Positions 46,243 to 55,930 of a stretch of 64,000 nt of DNA are shown here, piece by piece; the stretch's first letter is position 1; every line of letters begins with the position of its first letter. A program made the position numbers and the translations under genes. This DNA comes from Chloroflexota bacterium (GTDB taxonomy: Bacteria > Chloroflexota > Dehalococcoidia > Lucifugimonadales > Lucifugimonadaceae): positions 1 to 64,000 of the forward strand of contig JAQCHZ010000012.1 in NCBI GenBank assembly GCA_027618835.1, read 5' to 3'. The notes under the pieces are model-generated. The model did not search any database. It was given only the letters and a program-made list of their open reading frames with translations, and was not told where the DNA came from.

Positions 46243-46261
46243 AAACAGACCGACTCTGTTT
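46243..46261 (-). terminator. Putative terminator of tRNA-His
   Basis: AAACAGA-CCGAC-TCTGTTT, a 7-bp stem about 33 bp past the tRNA-His end, followed on the minus strand by an ATTTTG stretch. Confidence 0.45.
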
Positions 46262-46293
46262 GGTTCAAGAACCCAGTCATTTGAACTGCAAAT

Positions 46294-46369
46294 TGGGGTG
46301 AGCGGAGGGAATTGAACCCTCGTCTCCAGGGCCACAACCTAGCGTGATAACCTCTTCACTACGCCCACC
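46294..46369 (-). tRNA. tRNA-His (anticodon GUG)
   Basis: On the minus strand the sequence begins GGTGGGCG, with the extra G at -1 pairing C73, as in tRNA-His. The anticodon loop TTGTGGC gives GTG, and the T loop is GTTCAATTCC. CCA is encoded after CTCACC. Confidence 0.93.
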
Positions 46370-46530
46370 ACAGACCTTAAACGCTAGCATCGGTACAACA
46401 GGCGGTCAATTTAAATTCGTTTGAATTTCAACCTCGATTTCCGATCTAGTGAGATGCTCGCTTCCGAGCCTCACACTGTTTTATTTTTAGCGTTGTTATT
46501 TGGTTAATTCACTCATACATACGTGTTGTT

Positions 46531-48057
46531 TTACTTCCCAAGTTTCATAGCGAGTTCAATCAATGAACGAGTCGGAACACCTGTTGCTCCCGCGGTCATC
46601 CAACCTCTTGTGCTGTCCAGCATGGACGTTGCGGCAACGTCGATATGTACCCATGGAGTATCACCAGCGAAATCAGCTATGAAATGAGCAGCTGTGGTCG
46701 ATCCACCACCCCGTCCTCCTGTGTTCTTCAAATCCGCTATCTCCGAGGCATTTTGACGTTTAGTGACTGAATCGAGAGGCAATCGCCACATCGATTCACC
46801 AACTGTCTCACTAGTTTCCAGCACTGCGTTCACTAGTTCATCGTCGTTGCCGAACACCGGGCTAACGCCGTCTCCCAGCGCTACTCTAGCCGCGCCAGTC
46901 AAAGTCGCAACATCGACAATCCGAACGGCGTCTTTAGATTTTGCGTATCCGATGGCATCGGCTAAAGTCAGTCGACCTTCAGCATCCGTGTTGTCGATTT
47001 CGATCGTCATGCCGTTCATAGCCGTAACAACGTCACCTGGTCGCTGAGCTGAACCTCCGGGCATGTTGTCGGTAGCAGCGCAAACCACGTGCACGTTCAA
47101 TTGAGGTTTTAGTCGAGAGATAGCTTGAATCGCGGCGATAACTGATGCGCCACCTCCCATGTCACCCTTCATTTTTCCCATGCCAGCACTGGGCTTCAGC
47201 GAAATTCCGCCACTGTCAAAGGTAATTCCTTTGCCGATCAGCCACAGGTTATTTTCGGCGTTTGCCTTATCACCTTCATAAGTAAGATGGATGAACTTGA
47301 GCGGACGTGGTCCGCCTTGTGAAACGCCTACAAAGGCCCCCATTCCGAGCGCAGTTACATCTGCTTCTTCAAGAACAGTGCATTCGAGGCCGTTTTCTGC
47401 TGCGACACGAACTGCAGTTTCCGCAAGATCTGCCGGAGATAGCTTGTTGGCAGGTTCGTTTACAAGGTCTCGCGCAAGAATTTCGGCTTCCGAGTAGACG
47501 ATCCCTCTACCCACCCCATGCTGGATCGACGAAATTTTTTCGGATTCAGATTCAACAATGGTTAACTGCGCAACATCAGGCTTTCGATTTATGTCGGTGG
47601 TGCGGTATTTGAGAAATCGGTATGCCCCGAGCAGTGTGCCCTCTACAACAGCCTGCGCACAAAACGAAGCGTCAAGCGTTCCTATTCCCGCTCCGTGAAC
47701 GATCGTCGCCGCGTTTTTTACGCCTACCGCCCTGAGTTTTCGTATTACACCAGCTGAAATTTTCCGAACGCTATCGACGTTGAAATTCTCGCTCGAACCG
47801 AGCCCAGCGACCAGCACTCGAGAAGGCTTGAAGTTTGGATAGGCGGAATTTGGCGTGTGTATTAGCACTAATTCACCTTCCAATCCACAAATTTCACTGT
47901 CTGATATCAGCTCAGATATCAGCCCATCTAGAGCAGAGTCGACTGCCCCAGCGGCTCCGCTTGGAGCAGTCACGCCCTCAAATAGGTTTACAACCAGAAC
48001 ATCGGCTTTTATCTCGGTGACGTCGCTTTGAACGACTGTGATTTCCAACAGATCCAT
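46531..48057 (-). CDS. pepA: Leucyl aminopeptidase, M17 (PepA)
   Basis: Cytosolic di-metal aminopeptidase of about 508 residues. The catalytic domain has GKGITFDSGGISLKP with the metal-binding Lys and Asp, DMGGGASVIAA, and the signature NTDAEGRLTLAD, plus GRGGGSTTAAHF near the end. The N-terminal 160 residues are the variable domain. I prefer the ATG at 48057 over TTG 48063. It is single, with more than 500 bp before the next gene upstream. Confidence 0.95.
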   Translation of the reverse strand: MDLLEITVVQSDVTEIKADVLVVNLFEGVTAPSGAAGAVDSALDGLISELISDSEICGLEGELVLIHTPNSAYPNFKPSRVLVAGLGSSENFNVDSVRKISAGVIRKLRAVGVKNAATIVHGAGIGTLDASFCAQAVVEGTLLGAYRFLKYRTTDINRKPDVAQLTIVESESEKISSIQHGVGRGIVYSEAEILARDLVNEPANKLSPADLAETAVRVAAENGLECTVLEEADVTALGMGAFVGVSQGGPRPLKFIHLTYEGDKANAENNLWLIGKGITFDSGGISLKPSAGMGKMKGDMGGGASVIAAIQAISRLKPQLNVHVVCAATDNMPGGSAQRPGDVVTAMNGMTIEIDNTDAEGRLTLADAIGYAKSKDAVRIVDVATLTGAARVALGDGVSPVFGNDDELVNAVLETSETVGESMWRLPLDSVTKRQNASEIADLKNTGGRGGGSTTAAHFIADFAGDTPWVHIDVAATSMLDSTRGWMTAGATGVPTRSLIELAMKLGK

Positions 48058-48063
48058 CTCCAA

Positions 48064-48484
48064 ATTTTTCTTTATCTAGCGCCAGCCGCGTCTACATCAA
48101 CAAATCGGAACATCTGTTTCCGCAAGCGACAGCACGCATTCTCGAATATCGGCGCTAATCCGTAAACAACGATTTTGGTTTGATTCAGACGACGACACGT
48201 CATGTGTTGCGACTGCGCGGGAATTGTATTTGACCCGTGCCCGGGACGGCGACTTTGCATCCAATCCGCGCGTAATTACGCGTAAGTGCCCACACTCATT
48301 TGAACTCGTGTTTAATACCTAGTTTTGAACTTGTTCGAAACAATAATTAGATAATAAACAAAAAATGAGTACGGACGTACCTTGTATGAAATACCCAAAA
48401 ACCAATACGGTTCCGTGTGTTGAACAGCTCGATGGCCTACACCGCTCTCGAAGCTGCAGGGATTCCATTAATTCCAATTACATA
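48064..48484. other. Intergenic region
   Basis: About 420 bp between divergent pepA and the MBL gene, holding their promoters. It is AT-rich around 48290-48370. I see no gene. Confidence 0.5.
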
Positions 48485-48514
48485 GCCGTTGGCCCGGGCA
48501 ACCGGGCCAACGGC
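48485..48514 (+). promoter_or_regulatory. 13-bp GC-rich hairpin with GCAA tetraloop
   Basis: GCCGTTGGCCCGG and CCGGGCCAACGGC pair perfectly around GCAA, a GNRA-type tetraloop. It lies about 72 nt upstream of the MBL gene, probably in its 5' leader. A second small stem (AGACCA-GGTG-TGGTCT) follows just before the ribosome-binding site. There is no U tract, so it is unlikely to be a terminator. Confidence 0.5.
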
Positions 48515-48586
48515 GCCAAAACGCAATGAGTGTCCGCTCTTGCATAGATTTGAAATAAGACCAGGTGTGGTCTTGGAGGCGTCAGA

Positions 48587-49435
48587 ATGACTACCAATAG
48601 CAACAGTGTTGCGGTAAAGCTTGTGAGTGATGGAACGTTCTTGTTGGACGGTGGTCCAATGTTTGGCCCAGTTCCGAAGATTCTCTGGGAACAGGATGCA
48701 AAGCCTGACCGCAAGAACCGAGTACGCCTCGGTCTCAACTCTCTCTTGATCAAGACTCCTAACGCGAACATTCTCGTCGATGCCGGAATTGGCAACAAAG
48801 AGCCTGAAATTACTCGAGAAATCTACGGCCATTCATCATCAAAATTGCTCCGAAACCTGCGTCACCAAGGCGTAAGTGCACGAGACATTGACTTCGTGAT
48901 CCTCACCCACCTAGCGTTCTCCCACAGTGGTGGCGCTACTCGTTTGGACAGTGAAGGCACGATCATCCCTACATTCCCAAAAGCGAAGTACCTAGTACAG
49001 CGCAGCGCATGGGAAGAAGCTTTCGCACCTAACGAACGATCAGTTCCTGTTTATGGAACTGGAGTTGAGCACCTCAAGACCCTTGATGCCAAGGGAATGA
49101 TCGTACTTCTCGATGGAGACACCGAAGTAGTACCCGGAGTGCACACAATCGTTACCGACGGATACTCAGCAGGACACCAGGTTGTACTGGTGAACACAGG
49201 TAGTGAACGAATCATCTACCTTGCCAACCTGATTCCAACTCCGAACCACATTCCCCTGCCCTACATCACAGCATTTGATCGATACCCAGACCAGTCGCTT
49301 GCGATGAAGAAGGAACTTCTCGATCGATGCGAGAAGGAAGGCTGGCTCATGGTCTTCGCACACGGTTACCACGAGACTGCTGGTTACCTTGAACGCCGAC
49401 ATGGAAACATTGAACTACGTCCAGTCGACTTCTAA
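48587..49435 (+). CDS. Metallo-beta-lactamase-fold protein with degenerate metal site
   Basis: A 282-residue MBL-fold protein of the lactonase-like group. Active members have HxHxDH; here the segment is LTHLAFSHSGG, so the second His is Ala and the Asp is Ser. The bridging Asp is also replaced (IYLANLIPT where GDLIPT is usual), while His remains in YSAGHQVVL and VFAHGYHE. It is therefore probably not a standard hydrolase, perhaps a binding or regulatory protein, or it uses fewer metals. TTGGAGG precedes the ATG by 7-8 nt, and codon use is strongly biased. It stands alone between two strong hairpins. Confidence 0.85.
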   Translation: MTTNSNSVAVKLVSDGTFLLDGGPMFGPVPKILWEQDAKPDRKNRVRLGLNSLLIKTPNANILVDAGIGNKEPEITREIYGHSSSKLLRNLRHQGVSARDIDFVILTHLAFSHSGGATRLDSEGTIIPTFPKAKYLVQRSAWEEAFAPNERSVPVYGTGVEHLKTLDAKGMIVLLDGDTEVVPGVHTIVTDGYSAGHQVVLVNTGSERIIYLANLIPTPNHIPLPYITAFDRYPDQSLAMKKELLDRCEKEGWLMVFAHGYHETAGYLERRHGNIELRPVDF

Positions 49436-49446
49436 CCTTCTTGCCC

Positions 49447-49514
49447 GCAATTCTCGTTAAATGAAAGAGCCGTCCCTTCCCCCAGGGGTGGCTCTTTCGT
49501 TTAACGAGAATTGC
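49447..49514. terminator. 25-bp hairpin after the MBL gene
   Basis: The arms 49447-49471 and 49490-49514 pair over 25 bp with one G-U, and the 18-nt loop can fold internally. The stem contains GAAAGAGCC/GGCTCTTTC. It is probably a terminator for the MBL gene, and unusually long for one. Confidence 0.75.
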
Positions 49515-49730
49515 GAACGATCCCTCGATCGGCCGACGGGGAGATCGGGTCACTTCCCAACAGAAGCGGAATACGTTCCCCAAAACCCACGATTGAGCAC
49601 TAAGATTGCGTCCTCCGTTGTTATACTCGCTCGGTCGTAATTTATGAAGTTGACGGTTCGAGAACTCGGACTGTTGAATCGGTGCACTACAAAAAGAATC
49701 ACTCTGAAGTAGATGCCTAGAGGTCACTAA

Positions 49731-50972
49731 ATGACAGATCGCGTCGTTGTCACAGGAATCGGACTTGTCACCCCAGTAGGTTTAGATCGCAAAACCACAT
49801 GGGACAGCCTTCTCGAAGGCAAATCTGGAATCGACTATATTTCACTGTTCGATGCCGAAGGCTTTGAGAGCCGAATAGCCGCGGAAGTCAATGACTTCGA
49901 TGCTGCTCCCATTCTCGGCCTGAAAGAAGCACGGCGACTCGATCGATTCGCCCAGTTCGCCTGTGTTGCAGCTCTCGAAGCTCTTGAAGATGCTGGACTC
50001 GATATGGCAACTGAAGATCCTGACCGGTTCGGCGTGCTAATAGGAAGCGGCGTTGGCGGAATCATGACGATTACCGAACAACACAAGATTCTTCTCAACA
50101 AGGGACCGAAGCGGGTAAGCCCGTTCCTCGTGCCGATGATGTTGGGCGATATGGCTTCTGGTCAGGTTTCGATGATGATCGGAGCCAAAGGCCCGAACTT
50201 CTCGACAGTATCTGCATGTGCAACTGGAACAGACTCGATTGGTGAAGCTCTTGAGATGATCCGCAGAGGCCGGGCGGATGTCGTAATCGCAGGTGGGACC
50301 GAGGCTGCCATCTGTGAGATTGGGGTCGCTGGCTTCAACTCATGTATGGCACTCTCGACTCGCAACGATGACCCGCAGGCGGCTTCACGACCATTCGATT
50401 CAGGTCGAGACGGATTTGTTCTTGGCGAAGGCGCCGGGCTTGTAGTGCTGGAGTCGCTCGAACACGCCGAGAAGCGTGGAGCGAACGTACTTGCTGAACT
50501 TGCCGGCTATGGAGCATCAAGTGACGCACATCACGTCACACAGCCGCATCCTGAAGGTGAAGGCGCAGCACGAGCGATGAAATGGGCAATCGAAGATGCC
50601 AAGCTCGTCCCCGAAAATGTCGACTACATCAACGCTCACGGCACCTCGACACCTCTCAACGACAAGTTCGAGACTATCGCTATGAAGCGAATGTACGGCG
50701 ATCACGCCTACAACCTGAAAATCAGCTCTACGAAATCCATGACAGGTCACCTGCTCGGTGCTGCCGGTGGAATAGAAGCGGCATTCTCAGTACTCGCCAT
50801 CAAGGAAGGCATAATTCCGCCGACCATCAACCTTGACGACTGTGATCCAGATTGTGACTTGGACTACGTGCCAAATAAGGCGATCAAACAGAAGGTCGAT
50901 GTTGCGATGTCGAACTCTTTGGGCTTCGGCGGTCATAACGCGAGCCTCGTTTTCAAAAGCTTTCAACAATAA
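49731..50972 (+). CDS. fabF: Beta-ketoacyl-ACP synthase II
   Basis: Elongating condensing enzyme of fatty acid synthesis. The 413 residues begin VVVTGIGLVTPVGLDRKTTW. The catalytic Cys is in VSACATGTDSIGEAL, and the two His residues are in INAHGTSTPLNDKFET and STKSMTGHLLGAAGG. GAGGT lies 6 nt before the ATG. No other fab gene is adjacent; recJ follows after 28 bp. Confidence 0.96.
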   Translation: MTDRVVVTGIGLVTPVGLDRKTTWDSLLEGKSGIDYISLFDAEGFESRIAAEVNDFDAAPILGLKEARRLDRFAQFACVAALEALEDAGLDMATEDPDRFGVLIGSGVGGIMTITEQHKILLNKGPKRVSPFLVPMMLGDMASGQVSMMIGAKGPNFSTVSACATGTDSIGEALEMIRRGRADVVIAGGTEAAICEIGVAGFNSCMALSTRNDDPQAASRPFDSGRDGFVLGEGAGLVVLESLEHAEKRGANVLAELAGYGASSDAHHVTQPHPEGEGAARAMKWAIEDAKLVPENVDYINAHGTSTPLNDKFETIAMKRMYGDHAYNLKISSTKSMTGHLLGAAGGIEAAFSVLAIKEGIIPPTINLDDCDPDCDLDYVPNKAIKQKVDVAMSNSLGFGGHNASLVFKSFQQ

Positions 50973-51000
50973 TTTCACTTAGCAGATCGAGGTATTCCAA

Positions 51001-52710
51001 TTGACGCTCGATCGAAAATGGCAAATTGCTGAACCACCCCCTCCCGGATTCCATTTAGACCTAGGATTTTTAGGTTCCGGCGTCCGAGGTTCGCTTCCGG
51101 CCCGTCTACTGTGGAATCGCGGCATAAGAACAGCTGCCGACGTAGCCGAGTACTTTTCCTCAGGCATGGAAGACTTTCTCGACCCGCTAAGTCTTCCTGA
51201 CATGGGAATAGCCGTTGAACGTATCCATACAGCGATCAAGAACGGCGAGACTATTGGAGTATTCGGCGATTTTGACGTTGACGGGCTAACTGGCACCGCC
51301 ATCATGCTCAGGATCGTGAGATCGCTCGGCGGCAAAGCGATTCCTTATATTCCGAACAGGGAGACAGACGGTCACGGGCTATCGAATCAAGCTATCGATT
51401 CGTTCGCTAGTGCGGGTGTGACCCTCATTACGACTGTCGATACCGGATCAACAGCTGTTGATGAAATCACCTACGCCAATTCTCTCGGAATCGAAACGGT
51501 TGTCACCGACCATCATCTGATAGAGACAGAGCGTCCAAAAGCGATTGCTATCGTAAATCCTCATTTAGAATCGGAAGGATCTGAGAAGCAAGTCGACTAC
51601 TCGGGAGCCGGAGTTGCGTTCAAGCTAGCGCAAGCTTTATCCGACGCTGCAGGTCGAGAATTTCCAGAAGAACTCCTCCCGCTTGCAGCACTCGGTACGA
51701 TCGCAGACATCGTTCCTCTCGAATCAGAGAACCGAACACTAGTAAGAGAGGGTCTTCGAGTACTCGGGCAAACCGATCTGCCAGGACTACGTGCTCTATT
51801 GGACATTTCCCGAGCTCCCGGAGCTTCAGGTAGACCCACGTCTGAGTTGATTTCGTTCTACGTTGCACCTCGGCTAAACGCTCCAGGCCGAATGGGAGAC
51901 GCAGAACCAAGTCTCCAAATTCTTTCGACTAATGATGTTTCGGAAGCACGTGCCCTCGCCGAACGGCTTGATGCCGACAACAACAAGCGTCGTTTGCTGA
52001 GCCAAGACGCTTGGGAACACGCGTCCACGCAGTTCGACATCAATTCAGATGATTCGATCGTCGCGGTCAACTGCGATGGTTTCCCAATGGGGCTCTTAGG
52101 GCCGTTGGCTGGACGCCTTAATGAACTCACGGGTAAACCGGCTATTGCATATCAATTGGTAAATGGCTTCGCACGTGCGTCATGCCGATCTAATACGGTT
52201 CTCGACCTTCACGCCGCCCTATCGACACATGCCGATAAATTCGAACGATTTGGCGGTCACGCCCGGGCAGCCGGTTTCTCGATCAAACACGAACTATTGC
52301 AAGATCTACTCGATGATCTTCGGAAACATGCCGCGTGGGGTGCTTTAGGAGCGCCCGCCGTGCCAACACTCCACGCCGACGCAGAAGTGAGATTGGAAGA
52401 CCTAACAGTCTCCACGTGGAACTTCGTTTCGGCAATGGAGCCGTTCGGAGAAGCCAACCGCGAGCCTGTGTTGGTAACTTACGGAGTAGTGCCACTGGAC
52501 GTCCGTACGGTCGGTGTAGACGGAAAGCACTTGAAGATTAGCTTCAACGCTGACGGTCGTCGCGTCGAAGCCATAGGCTTCGGTCTTGGCGACCGAGCTC
52601 TGAGAACCGGAGCCGTCGACATCGTTTACCAACTCCGGACCGAAGTATGGCGCGGGAAGACCCGCCACCAACTTGGTCTTCGCGACATTCGACCCGCCGC
52701 CAGCAAATAG
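51001..52710 (+). CDS. recJ: Single-stranded-DNA-specific exonuclease RecJ
   Basis: 5'-3' ssDNA exonuclease for recombination and mismatch repair. The 569 residues have the DHH phosphoesterase motifs: FGDFDVDGLTGTA, TVDTGSTA, VTDHHLIETERP and GTIADIVPLES, then the DHHA1 GGHARAAGFS and the OB-like C-terminus. The TTG start at 51001 is supported by GAGG about 10 nt before it and the absence of ATG nearby. It follows fabF closely. Confidence 0.94.
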   Translation: MTLDRKWQIAEPPPPGFHLDLGFLGSGVRGSLPARLLWNRGIRTAADVAEYFSSGMEDFLDPLSLPDMGIAVERIHTAIKNGETIGVFGDFDVDGLTGTAIMLRIVRSLGGKAIPYIPNRETDGHGLSNQAIDSFASAGVTLITTVDTGSTAVDEITYANSLGIETVVTDHHLIETERPKAIAIVNPHLESEGSEKQVDYSGAGVAFKLAQALSDAAGREFPEELLPLAALGTIADIVPLESENRTLVREGLRVLGQTDLPGLRALLDISRAPGASGRPTSELISFYVAPRLNAPGRMGDAEPSLQILSTNDVSEARALAERLDADNNKRRLLSQDAWEHASTQFDINSDDSIVAVNCDGFPMGLLGPLAGRLNELTGKPAIAYQLVNGFARASCRSNTVLDLHAALSTHADKFERFGGHARAAGFSIKHELLQDLLDDLRKHAAWGALGAPAVPTLHADAEVRLEDLTVSTWNFVSAMEPFGEANREPVLVTYGVVPLDVRTVGVDGKHLKISFNADGRRVEAIGFGLGDRALRTGAVDIVYQLRTEVWRGKTRHQLGLRDIRPAASK

Positions 52711-52750
52711 GCAGCGCATTAATGATGCTCACCATTACGGCGAGCCTTCA

Positions 52751-53641
52751 CTAACTCTTCGCCTGCTGTCGTTGGCGATCGCGCTTGCGACGGCTGGCAC
52801 CACGATTATCCGCATTTGGATCGATGTCCAATCCAGAATCATCCCGGCGAACCTTCAGAATCATGAACGGGATCGTGAACGAGAGAACAGCTAGTGCGAT
52901 CAGGTGAGCTTCCTGCAATCCCCAGAATTTCACGTCGTCAAGTCGTAAGTACTGGATTGCGAACCGACCGACTGAATACCAGCTGATGTAGACCATCCAA
53001 ATAGCACCAGCCGGCCGCAATTTGCCTTTTAGCTTGGTGATGACTAACAGACCAATCATGTTCCATATGATTTCGTACACAACCGTAGGGTGTACTGCGC
53101 GTTCGGGATCCCCGAAGAATCGCTCTGCACCTAATCGGGCCGGACTGCTTGGGTGTGTGAAATACCAACCCCAACCTGCATCCAACGCACGAGACCAGTG
53201 CTCACCGTTGATGATGTCGCCCACTCGGCCAATCGTTTGGCCAACTAACATCGCAGGGGCTGCAATGTCCATGTACTTGCCGACCGGAGCCTTAGCAAAA
53301 TAAGCGTAGATCGAACCGGCGATCCAACCACCGAGAATTCCGCCCCAAAGTCCGATTCCACCAGACCATATAGCCAGAATTCGTCCTGGGTCGTCACCGT
53401 ATATTCCCCAGTTATCGAATACGTGGACCAATCGAGCACCGACAATTCCGCCGAGGATGCCGAATATGGCGGTGTTGTAGACCTGATCTTGATTGAGATT
53501 ACCTTTTAGCGCTGCTTTCCCGACCATCCAGATCGCGGCGGCAACGCCCACGAAGCTTAGGAATCCGTGCCAGCTGAGCGAAAAGCTTCCACCGGCGATG
53601 ATGTTGGGGTTGAACGGGATTTCGATTGCTGCGATCGGCAT
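52751..53641 (-). CDS. lgt: Prolipoprotein diacylglyceryl transferase
   Basis: Adds diacylglycerol to lipoprotein precursors in the inner membrane. The 296 residues include about seven helices, the WSGGIGLWGGILGG segment and the Lgt signature GQTIGRVGDIINGEHWSR. The C-terminus is basic (RRKRDRQRQQ). The lipobox of the YHYH protein at 11.8 kb is a potential substrate. Confidence 0.95.
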   Translation of the reverse strand: MPIAAIEIPFNPNIIAGGSFSLSWHGFLSFVGVAAAIWMVGKAALKGNLNQDQVYNTAIFGILGGIVGARLVHVFDNWGIYGDDPGRILAIWSGGIGLWGGILGGWIAGSIYAYFAKAPVGKYMDIAAPAMLVGQTIGRVGDIINGEHWSRALDAGWGWYFTHPSSPARLGAERFFGDPERAVHPTVVYEIIWNMIGLLVITKLKGKLRPAGAIWMVYISWYSVGRFAIQYLRLDDVKFWGLQEAHLIALAVLSFTIPFMILKVRRDDSGLDIDPNADNRGASRRKRDRQRQQAKS

Positions 53642-53906
53642 TTAGTGGTGCCTAAGTCTTTGATGCTGAAGTTTGACGTTAAAAATCATTCAGTAACTGA
53701 GATGTTCTATTCACGAATCAGATTCACGATGATCTAACGAGTGTACGCGCTCAGATGATTCTAAGTTTCGCCCTTAGACGACGCAATCGACTTTATTGAA
53801 GAAAATCAATTACGACCAAACTCATCGTGTCTTGAATGTCAGTAATTCCGGACGACATTGAAATAGCGGCTTGGTTTCTCGTTCAAGTACAGTTGGAAAA
53901 TCGTGA

Positions 53907-54845
53907 ATGCATATGTCTATCCTGAAAGCGTTCCAGTTGCTAGCTGAACTCGAAACATTCGTAAATTATCTTTCTGTCGATCGCGGTCATTCCGGCCATA
54001 CGTTGTCGGCTTATCGAAACGATCTGAAATCGCTGCTCGAATTCCTCAGTACCAGTGAAAGTTCCGATCGACCAAAAACCTGGAAAGATGTCGTCGAATC
54101 CGACATCAGGAATTTTCTGGAAGATCTAGATGAGCGTGGATACGCCCCTTCGACCAAATCACGCAAGATTGCTTCTGCAAAATCGTTCTTCAAGTTTCTT
54201 AAAGAAGAACAAATTATCGAAGATAATCCGCTCGTCGACGTTCGTCAGCCCCGAGCTGGCCAATCATTACCTAAGGCCTTGAGTATAGATCAGGTCGATC
54301 GATTGCTCGAAATGAGTTCTAAGGCGACCACCGCCGAAGAGGCTCGTGATTCAGCGATGGTCGAACTCATGTACGCAGCCGGACTGCGTGTTTCTGAACT
54401 GGTCGGTCTAAATCTAAGAGATGTTGATCTCGACACGGCCACCGTTCGCACAATTGGAAAAGGATCGAAAGAACGAATTATTCCGATTTACGACAGTGCA
54501 GTCGAATCAGTATCTGAGTACATCGCTCACTCGCGCCAGAAGCAGGTCCGACCCGGCACCGATACTCAAAATGCGCTGTTTTTGAATCGGCGTGGAGGTC
54601 GATTGACCCGACAGGCTTATTGGCTAAGACTGAATAAGCTTGCCATTAAGGCAGGAATATCGTCTAACATCAATCCACACATGCTGCGGCACAGTTTCGC
54701 CACTCACCTATTGCACGGCGGTGCGAGTCTGAGGCACGTTCAGGAGTTGCTTGGTCATTCGAGCATAGCGACGACTCAAATATATACTCACCTCACGAAC
54801 GAACATGTTCGCAGCGAGTACGCAAGGGCTCACCCCCGAGCTTAA
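53907..54845 (+). CDS. xerD: Tyrosine recombinase XerC/XerD family
   Basis: Site-specific recombinase for chromosome dimer resolution (inferred from size and single-copy context). The 312 residues have the N-terminal SAM-like domain (LSVDRGHSGHTLSAYRNDL) and the catalytic set: Arg in AAGLRVSEL, Lys in GKGSKERI, His and Arg in HMLRHSFATHLL, His in LLGHSSI and Tyr in TTQIYTH. It could also be an element-borne integrase, but no element signature lies around it. Confidence 0.9.
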   Translation: MHMSILKAFQLLAELETFVNYLSVDRGHSGHTLSAYRNDLKSLLEFLSTSESSDRPKTWKDVVESDIRNFLEDLDERGYAPSTKSRKIASAKSFFKFLKEEQIIEDNPLVDVRQPRAGQSLPKALSIDQVDRLLEMSSKATTAEEARDSAMVELMYAAGLRVSELVGLNLRDVDLDTATVRTIGKGSKERIIPIYDSAVESVSEYIAHSRQKQVRPGTDTQNALFLNRRGGRLTRQAYWLRLNKLAIKAGISSNINPHMLRHSFATHLLHGGASLRHVQELLGHSSIATTQIYTHLTNEHVRSEYARAHPRA

Positions 54846-54865
54846 TTAGGTTATCGGAGGTCGTA

Positions 54866-55624
54866 TTGACTGTAATAACGATTGAAGGACGACTCGGTGC
54901 AGGCGGTCCTGATCTGGGTCGCATGGTTGCCGAAGAGATGGACCTCGATTTCGTAGATCGGCTCATGTTGGCTGATATTGCGAAAAAAATCGGAGCCACG
55001 GTGACTGCTCTAGCCGATCAAGAAAGCCGTGTACCGTCACTCGCCGATCGCTTCGCCCAATCTATACAGCGCATGCTTCATCGTTCCGCAATTGCGGGAA
55101 TGGGTGGCGATCCATATTTTGGACCCGGAATTGAGCAATTACTGGCTCGCCCCTATTCTGAAATGGAAGAAGCTCCGCACACCAGCGCAGAAGAAGTCGA
55201 CGAGCAACATTTCATTGACACCGCAAGGGAAGTAATCACCGATCTCGCCGCAATCGGAAACGTAGTATTACTCGGCAGAGGAGGTGCGGCAATTCTTCAC
55301 GACAACCCAACTGTGTTGCGAGTTGGAGTTATCGCCAAGATGGAAGATCGGATTGCCCGCGTTCAGAAACAGATGCGATTCGAGTCGCCAGAACAGGCGG
55401 AAACACTGATTGAACACACAGATTTGGCCCAACATCGCTACTTTGAGCGTGCATTTGATTCGAGCCCTATCGATCCATTCTTGTATCATTTCATATGGAA
55501 CACTTCCGACGTCTCGCTTGAGTACGCTAGCCAAGTCACTGTCGACGCCGCAAAAGTGATGTCCGAAAATGGTTTGAAATGGGCAGAATCTATTTTCGCT
55601 CAATCTGAACTCACATCCGAATAA
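54866..55624 (+). CDS. Cytidylate kinase-like family protein
   Basis: A P-loop-type nucleotide kinase relative of 252 residues. It begins VITIEGRLGAGGPDLGRMVA, the degenerate GxxGxGG loop of the cytidylate-kinase-like family (a Lys-free loop), followed by VDRLMLADIAKKIG and LLGRGGAAI. Its substrate is unknown. The start TTG is supported by GGAGG 8 nt upstream, in the gap after xerD (20 bp), so they may be co-transcribed. Confidence 0.8.
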   Translation: MTVITIEGRLGAGGPDLGRMVAEEMDLDFVDRLMLADIAKKIGATVTALADQESRVPSLADRFAQSIQRMLHRSAIAGMGGDPYFGPGIEQLLARPYSEMEEAPHTSAEEVDEQHFIDTAREVITDLAAIGNVVLLGRGGAAILHDNPTVLRVGVIAKMEDRIARVQKQMRFESPEQAETLIEHTDLAQHRYFERAFDSSPIDPFLYHFIWNTSDVSLEYASQVTVDAAKVMSENGLKWAESIFAQSELTSE

Positions 55625-55651
55625 GCTATCTAAGTCCTCTCCACGAGTTAA

Positions 55652-55930
55652 ATGCCAAAAAATACCCGAAAAAACCGCAGATCCACAAAGCCGAATGTAT
55701 TTGTACAGTCGCAGCAACCTGAAGACGCAGTTGATGACGGCGCAGTAGCGGCCGAGTCTTCGTCATCTGAGGGTACCCCACGAGTTCGCGCACGAGTCCA
55801 ACGGACATCACAACGAGCCAGCGTGCGATCCGAGATCTACACACGATCGCTCTCAGCTGAACTCAAGAAAATGGGTGCGCTTTCAGGTGCAGTCGTTCTC
55901 GTGCTCGTGGTTCTTACCTTCGCTATCTAG
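55652..55930 (+). CDS. Small tail-anchored membrane protein
   Basis: A 92-residue protein of unknown function. Residues 1-74 are basic or polar and disordered-looking (TRVRARVQRTSQRASVR); the last 17 residues (LSGAVVLVLVVLTFAI) form one transmembrane helix at the very C-terminus. The pattern suggests a tail-anchored protein. It follows the kinase-like gene by 27 bp. Its stop codon lies in the left arm of a large hairpin. The ATG lacks a strong ribosome-binding site. Confidence 0.65.
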   Translation: MPKNTRKNRRSTKPNVFVQSQQPEDAVDDGAVAAESSSSEGTPRVRARVQRTSQRASVRSEIYTRSLSAELKKMGALSGAVVLVLVVLTFAI

